A DNA stretch of 64,000 bases from Croceimicrobium sp965656185 (GTDB lineage: Bacteria; Bacteroidota; Bacteroidia; Flavobacteriales; Schleiferiaceae). The notes beneath the pieces were generated by a model. It was given only the letters and a program-made list of their open reading frames with translations. It did no database searches and had not been told where the DNA came from. The DNA lies in contig CBFHJH010000006.1 of the NCBI GenBank assembly GCA_965656185.1, forward strand, positions 82,636-146,635. Reading direction: 5' to 3'. The translations under genes were made by a program, and so were the position numbers. Of this stretch, positions 60,038-64,000 are shown piece by piece (within the stretch, counting starts at the first letter, position 1; each line of letters opens with the position of its first letter).

Positions 60038-61378
60038 ATGTTTAAAAAAGTTCTCATCGCTAACCGCGGAGAAATTGCCCTACGGGTAATTCGTACCTGT
60101 AAAGAAATGGGTATTTCTACGGTGGCGGTATATTCAAAAGCGGATAAAGACAGCCTGCACGTGCGATTTGCCGATGAGGCAGTTTGTATCGGGCCCGCGG
60201 CTAGCAGCGAGTCTTACCTTAATATACCAAATATTATTGCGGCGGCCGAGATAACCAATGCGGATGCTATTCACCCCGGCTACGGTTTCTTGTCTGAAAA
60301 CGCCAAGTTCTCGAAGATCTGTTCAGAGAATGGTATCAAGTTTATTGGTCCTAGTCCTGAAATGATCGACCGAATGGGCGATAAGGCAAGCGCTAAAGAA
60401 ACAATGAAAGCGGCCGGAGTTCCAACTATTCCTGGATCGGAGGGCTTATTAGACTCTTTCGACCAAGCATTAAAGACGGCAAAGGAAATCGGCTTTCCGG
60501 TAATGCTTAAAGCAACCGCCGGGGGCGGTGGTAAAGGCATGCGTGCAGTTTGGAAAGAAGAGGAGCTTCAGAAAGCTTGGGAAAGTGCCCGCCAAGAAGC
60601 CGGTGCAGCCTTCGGTAACGACGGGATGTACATGGAAAAATTGATCGAAGAACCACGCCATATCGAAATTCAGGTAGTGGGCGATCAAAAAGGAAAGGCT
60701 TGTCACCTATCAGAACGCGACTGTTCCATCCAACGTCGTCATCAAAAGCTAACCGAGGAAACTCCTTCTCCTTTTATGACCACGGCCTTGCGGAAAAAAA
60801 TGGGAGAAGCAGCGGTAAAAGCCTGTGAGTACATCAAGTACGAAGGAGCTGGAACAATTGAGTTTTTAGTAGACAAGCACCGTAATTTCTACTTCATGGA
60901 GATGAATACTCGTATCCAGGTAGAGCACCCTATTACAGAGCAGGTGATCGATTATGACCTAATACGTGAGCAGATCAAGGTAGCTGCCGGTATTGCGATT
61001 TCCGGTAAAAATTACGAACCTAAGTTACATTCGATCGAGTGTCGTATTAATGCGGAGGATCCAGCCAATGATTTCCGTCCCAGCCCTGGAAAGATCACTA
61101 CTTTCCACGCCCCTGGAGGCCATGGCGTGCGATTAGACACGCATGTGTACGCGGATTATGCTATCCCACCTTTTTACGATTCGATGATCGCTAAACTTAT
61201 TACTACCGCACAAACGCGGGAAGAGGCCATCGATAAGATGCGTCGCGCTTTAGATGAGTTTGTGATCGAAGGCGTTAAAACAACTATACCTTTTCATAGA
61301 GCATTGATGGACGACCCCAACTACGTTGCGGGCAATTATACCACGAAGTTTATGGAAAGCTTTAAGTACGAAGACTAA
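60038..61378 (+). CDS. accC: Biotin carboxylase subunit of acetyl-CoA carboxylase
   Basis: ATP-dependent carboxylation of biotin on AccB. 446 residues, like E. coli AccC. MFKKVLIANRGEIALRVIRTC start, ATP-grasp core with GGGGKGMRAV (Gly-rich lid), ERDCSIQRRHQKL, MEMNTRIQVEHPITEQV (metal and biotin site) and the C-terminal domain RPSPGKITTFHAPGG. All catalytic residues expected are seen. Followed by a bidirectional terminator. accA/accD are not in the window. Confidence 0.97.
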   Translation: MFKKVLIANRGEIALRVIRTCKEMGISTVAVYSKADKDSLHVRFADEAVCIGPAASSESYLNIPNIIAAAEITNADAIHPGYGFLSENAKFSKICSENGIKFIGPSPEMIDRMGDKASAKETMKAAGVPTIPGSEGLLDSFDQALKTAKEIGFPVMLKATAGGGGKGMRAVWKEEELQKAWESARQEAGAAFGNDGMYMEKLIEEPRHIEIQVVGDQKGKACHLSERDCSIQRRHQKLTEETPSPFMTTALRKKMGEAAVKACEYIKYEGAGTIEFLVDKHRNFYFMEMNTRIQVEHPITEQVIDYDLIREQIKVAAGIAISGKNYEPKLHSIECRINAEDPANDFRPSPGKITTFHAPGGHGVRLDTHVYADYAIPPFYDSMIAKLITTAQTREEAIDKMRRALDEFVIEGVKTTIPFHRALMDDPNYVAGNYTTKFMESFKYED

Positions 61379-61395
61379 GAGATCCTTAGCGAGAT

Positions 61396-61429
61396 AAAAA
61401 AGGGCAACTCATCGAGTTGCCCTTTTTTT
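61396..61429. terminator. Bidirectional terminator between accC and CHU_C gene
   Basis: Strong stem AAAAAAGGGCAACTC/GAGTTGCCCTTTTTT with an ATC loop. The flanking A and T runs let it work in both directions. It touches the stop codon of the - strand gene. Confidence 0.93.
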
Positions 61430-63134
61430 ATTGCTGGAGTATTAACCGGCCTCTTAATTTTAGTCTTGGCTCTCTTATCGTCTCGCTTTCTATGCTGTAG
61501 ATATATAAGCCATTAGGTAATGTGACGCCTTGCGTGCTTTTGCCGTTCCACCCGCCATTAGACTGCATTTCTGCCTCAAAATTTGAGTTCTCATAAACCA
61601 ACTGACCTTGTTGATTAAAGACTTTTAAATGAAGAGGCTTACTCATTTTACGGTCGAAATCAACAAAGAAATAATCATTTCGTCCATCGCCATTTGGGCT
61701 AATAAAATTCGGAGCATAGTAGCTTACATCTTGGTCATTTAAGCTTAGTGGCCCGTTGCAATTACGACTAGGAAACAGCATAAAGCTTTTCTCCCTAATG
61801 CTCTCTCCACAATCATGAATCAAGGTGTTACCATCACCGCCTTTTTCAATAGAGATAAGGTAGTTCCCTCTTTCAAGCACTGGCCTATCCAGCTTTAAGC
61901 TGATGGCATTGGTGTAGACCTTATTCGATGTATCTATCACTGCCTCCACCGAATAATTTCCCGTATCTGGACCATATATTTTAAAATCACTTTTAACAAT
62001 GGAAGCTCTCTGAATTTTGTCAGCAAAGCAAAGTTGAATGATCGTGTCACCACAATTAATACTATCTAAATAGGCAGTTTTTGTAGTGCCAAAAGAAGAT
62101 CGGGCGAGGCTTATATTACCATAGCTTGACTCTATACTATCTACCTGAAGCCCATTAAAATTAAAGCTAAGGCGGCTGCTGTCACAGGGCATATAGCTTA
62201 AGCTTGGAAGATTTGATGAGACGCAATTATCGGTGACTGAAATTTGAATTTCGCGAAGGGAGGTAGCTACGGTTATATATAGCAGGGTGTTCATATCAAA
62301 ATATTTCCTTTCAGCTTCAATAATTACTGTGTAGGTCCCACTTTGACCAGCTTTAAAGCTCAATTTTCCGTATCGGTTATCAAAGCTGAAAGCCGCAGAG
62401 TTACCAAAGGGGCTATCGTAAGAAAATCCTGAAGAGTAGCTTATCACTGTATCACGAGGCCCACAATTAGGGCCTTTTAGAGGGGGACTTAATCGATAAA
62501 AGACACTATCAAAGGAATGCTGAGCAGCGGCTCCCCCTTGAAGTATTGTACTAGCTGTATCATTGGGGCCTTTTACACAGGTCTGGTTCACCAAGCTCCC
62601 GGCTAATTTAGGGGTAGGGTGCATGCCAAGAGTACTATTTAGGGAGGCCTCCAAATAAATGGAGTTATTGGAGTTCACATTAATTGAACTAGCCCGGGTA
62701 TAGGGGACTTGAGTTGAAAATGTGAAATCGCCGCAGTTCCCAGATAGATTCACAATGGAAGTGTAGCGGTGAATGGAATACTGGGGGTAATTGGGGTCGA
62801 GAGGATCGGCACAGCCTATTGGCTCGGATTTCCAACCAATACTATCAAAGGGTGAAATATCTTGACCGCTGGGCCTAAGTCTTGGTAGCTGGATGGTCCG
62901 ATTAGCAAAACATGAGGACTTGATGCACAAAGACAGGCTGTCATGGCTTATTTGAGGCCCGCTTACATCTCGAACAAGGTTAACAAAGACCTTGATTCGA
63001 TAAGGCATACTGGCCGTTGGTGCAGGTTCAAAAAAGATCTCTCCGCCTGAGATTACATTGGCTGTAGAATGGGAGCTTGCCATTAGGATAAGGGCAAGAG
63101 TTAGCGGGCCCCAGATAAATTGGAAGGGCTTCAT
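61428..63134 (-). CDS. Secreted protein with CHU_C tail (T9SS type B)
   Basis: 568 residues. Signal peptide 1-26 (LTLALILMASSHSTAN). The body is beta-rich, with cysteines and a repeated VINL...NCGDFTF style, and no enzyme motif that I recognise. The last 95 residues are the gliding-motility-associated domain: YYAPNFISPNGDGRNDYFFV, LKVFNQQGQLVYE and LPNGLYIYSIES. The sequence resembles the gene at 51459 only in its tail. Probably a cell-surface protein. It stands alone between terminators and has no visible partner. Confidence 0.9.
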   Translation of the reverse strand: MKPFQFIWGPLTLALILMASSHSTANVISGGEIFFEPAPTASMPYRIKVFVNLVRDVSGPQISHDSLSLCIKSSCFANRTIQLPRLRPSGQDISPFDSIGWKSEPIGCADPLDPNYPQYSIHRYTSIVNLSGNCGDFTFSTQVPYTRASSINVNSNNSIYLEASLNSTLGMHPTPKLAGSLVNQTCVKGPNDTASTILQGGAAAQHSFDSVFYRLSPPLKGPNCGPRDTVISYSSGFSYDSPFGNSAAFSFDNRYGKLSFKAGQSGTYTVIIEAERKYFDMNTLLYITVATSLREIQISVTDNCVSSNLPSLSYMPCDSSRLSFNFNGLQVDSIESSYGNISLARSSFGTTKTAYLDSINCGDTIIQLCFADKIQRASIVKSDFKIYGPDTGNYSVEAVIDTSNKVYTNAISLKLDRPVLERGNYLISIEKGGDGNTLIHDCGESIREKSFMLFPSRNCNGPLSLNDQDVSYYAPNFISPNGDGRNDYFFVDFDRKMSKPLHLKVFNQQGQLVYENSNFEAEMQSNGGWNGKSTQGVTLPNGLYIYSIESETIREPRLKLRGRLILQQ

Positions 63135-63146
63135 AAGCAGATGGTT

Positions 63147-63174
63147 TTAAAAAAGGCCGGGATTAACCCGGCCT
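63147..63174 (-). terminator. Intrinsic terminator after the last CHU_C gene
   Basis: On the - strand AGGCCGGG, loop TTAAT, CCCGGCCT, then six T. It lies 28 bases past the stop at 63202 and just upstream of the next CHU_C gene. Confidence 0.92.
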
Positions 63175-63201
63175 ATGATAATAATAAGAAAGGTTAGAGA
63201 C

Positions 63202-64000
63202 TTATCTACCTCCGTTTAAGGTGATATTACCCTGTAAGGTTTCATTTTGTCCGGTGCTAGGGTTAGCTAATTCGATAACGTAGAAATAAACGCCATCGGT
63301 AAGGGGCTGACCGCTAGTACTAGTTCCGTCCCAACCCATTTCCTTGGTATTGCGATCTTGGAAGTTATCATCGTGGAAGACGCGTTGACCGTTACGGTTA
63401 AAGACGCTAAGGACAATTCTTTCATATTGCTCGGTAGCATTCAATGGTTTCTCGATAAAGAAACGATCGTTGAACCCATCAGCATTAGGAGTAATGATAT
63501 TTGGGATCAATACCGGACCTAGAGGATCGTCTGGTGGGGGTGGTGGGAAATAGTTAATACCATAGTAGAACCAGTTCGATTCGGAAGAGTCGGTTCGGGC
63601 ATTACCATTAGGGTTTTTCGCTACTACACGTACAGCATAATCTCCTTCATTTAGACTATCCGCTCTTGGGATGTTCATGGTTATGCTGGTATCGGTAGTG
63701 GTATTTTCTAGTTGCCAATTCACGCCAAAGGTGGTAGTATCTACTCTACCGGCATAAACCTCGTACTCGCGAGAGGCAGGATCTATACAATAGTAGTGGT
63801 TCCAGTATAAGGCGAGGGTATTGGCTTGGTTAGGCTCATTGCTCGATTGAGCGCTATCCATCCGTAAGAGGATGTTGGAACAAGGACGGGTAAGGTCACG
63901 ACCTTTACCATTGTAAACCAACATTACCTTGTAATCATAGATCTGATTGTCTACGTAGAAACCATTCGGTGCAAAGCTATCTACAAAGAAACGAGCGTTA
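63202..64000 (-). CDS. CHU_C-tailed surface protein (5' end outside window)
   Basis: The frame is open to base 64000, so this is only the C-terminal 265 residues of a longer protein. The N-terminal part in view resembles a fibronectin III-like module (YYCIDPASREYEVYAG, then DYAVRVVAKNPNGNA). A proline run (PPPPPDDP) precedes the tail: LIPNIITPNADGFNDRFFIE, SVFNRNGQRVFHD and TDGVYFYVIELANP, ending NITLNGGR. This is a type B type IX secretion signal. The gene and its neighbour at 61428 lie in tandem but a terminator divides them. Confidence 0.88.
   Translation of the reverse strand, partial: NARFFVDSFAPNGFYVDNQIYDYKVMLVYNGKGRDLTRPCSNILLRMDSAQSSNEPNQANTLALYWNHYYCIDPASREYEVYAGRVDTTTFGVNWQLENTTTDTSITMNIPRADSLNEGDYAVRVVAKNPNGNARTDSSESNWFYYGINYFPPPPPDDPLGPVLIPNIITPNADGFNDRFFIEKPLNATEQYERIVLSVFNRNGQRVFHDDNFQDRNTKEMGWDGTSTSGQPLTDGVYFYVIELANPSTGQNETLQGNITLNGGR

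Overview
The window is a marine-type Bacteroidota chromosome fragment, most likely order Flavobacteriales. The evidence is type IX secretion tails (a type A Por-like tail and several gliding-motility-associated CHU_C tails), lipoproteins with an acidic stretch after the cysteine, TAnnTTTG promoter boxes, weak Shine-Dalgarno signals, and Bacteroidota-typical families (DUF5687, DUF3078, DUF819, fused branched-chain E1). The genus is not determinable by eye. Two runs of exactly 99 N (7281-7379 and 10442-10540) mark scaffold gaps.

Region 1 (1-7794) is the end of a phenylacetate/beta-oxidation cluster: PaaH (cut by the window edge), an ABC exporter pair, a 2Fe-2S ferredoxin, an unknown acidic protein coupled to the PaaI thioesterase, a Nudix-type transcription factor with a perfect palindrome just upstream of its start, the PaaJ/PcaF thiolase, and a PaaY half-gene behind the first gap. 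PaaZ (22654), an ABM-domain protein, an enoyl-CoA hydratase-like protein (25967) and a fused 2-oxoacid dehydrogenase E1 (27742) continue the catabolic theme. Between them lie a giant secreted multidomain protein (7951-15120), a lipoprotein prolyl oligopeptidase, a FAS1 lipoprotein, a FabH-like ketosynthase, and a tight three-gene minus-strand operon of an arylsulfotransferase-like propeller protein, a 48-residue membrane protein and a membrane-anchored PAPS-type sulfotransferase.

Region 2 (29827-42454) is mainly minus-strand housekeeping: M28 peptidase with DUF819 transporter, MutS2, LysS, a PAP2-like protein, RpoN and AsnS. It also holds a second sulfotransferase gene broken by one in-frame TAG, and a 630-base intergenic stretch with a 17-bp inverted repeat.

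Region 3 (42578-49192) is one TetR-TolC-MFP-RND efflux operon.

Region 4 (49215-61429) holds dxs, ribE, a CHU_C surface protein, an M17 aminopeptidase with pdxA, and the operon DUF177-rpmF-plsX-fabH-accB-accC, which joins ribosome and fatty-acid synthesis. An intrinsic terminator ends exactly at the plsX start codon.

Region 5 (61428-64000) holds two more CHU_C-tailed surface proteins, the last cut by the window edge.

No rRNA, tRNA, CRISPR array, phage or intact insertion sequence was recognised. The best candidates for something undescribed are the sulfotransferase operon, the Nudix regulator with its palindrome inside the phenylacetate genes, and the plsX terminator/start arrangement.
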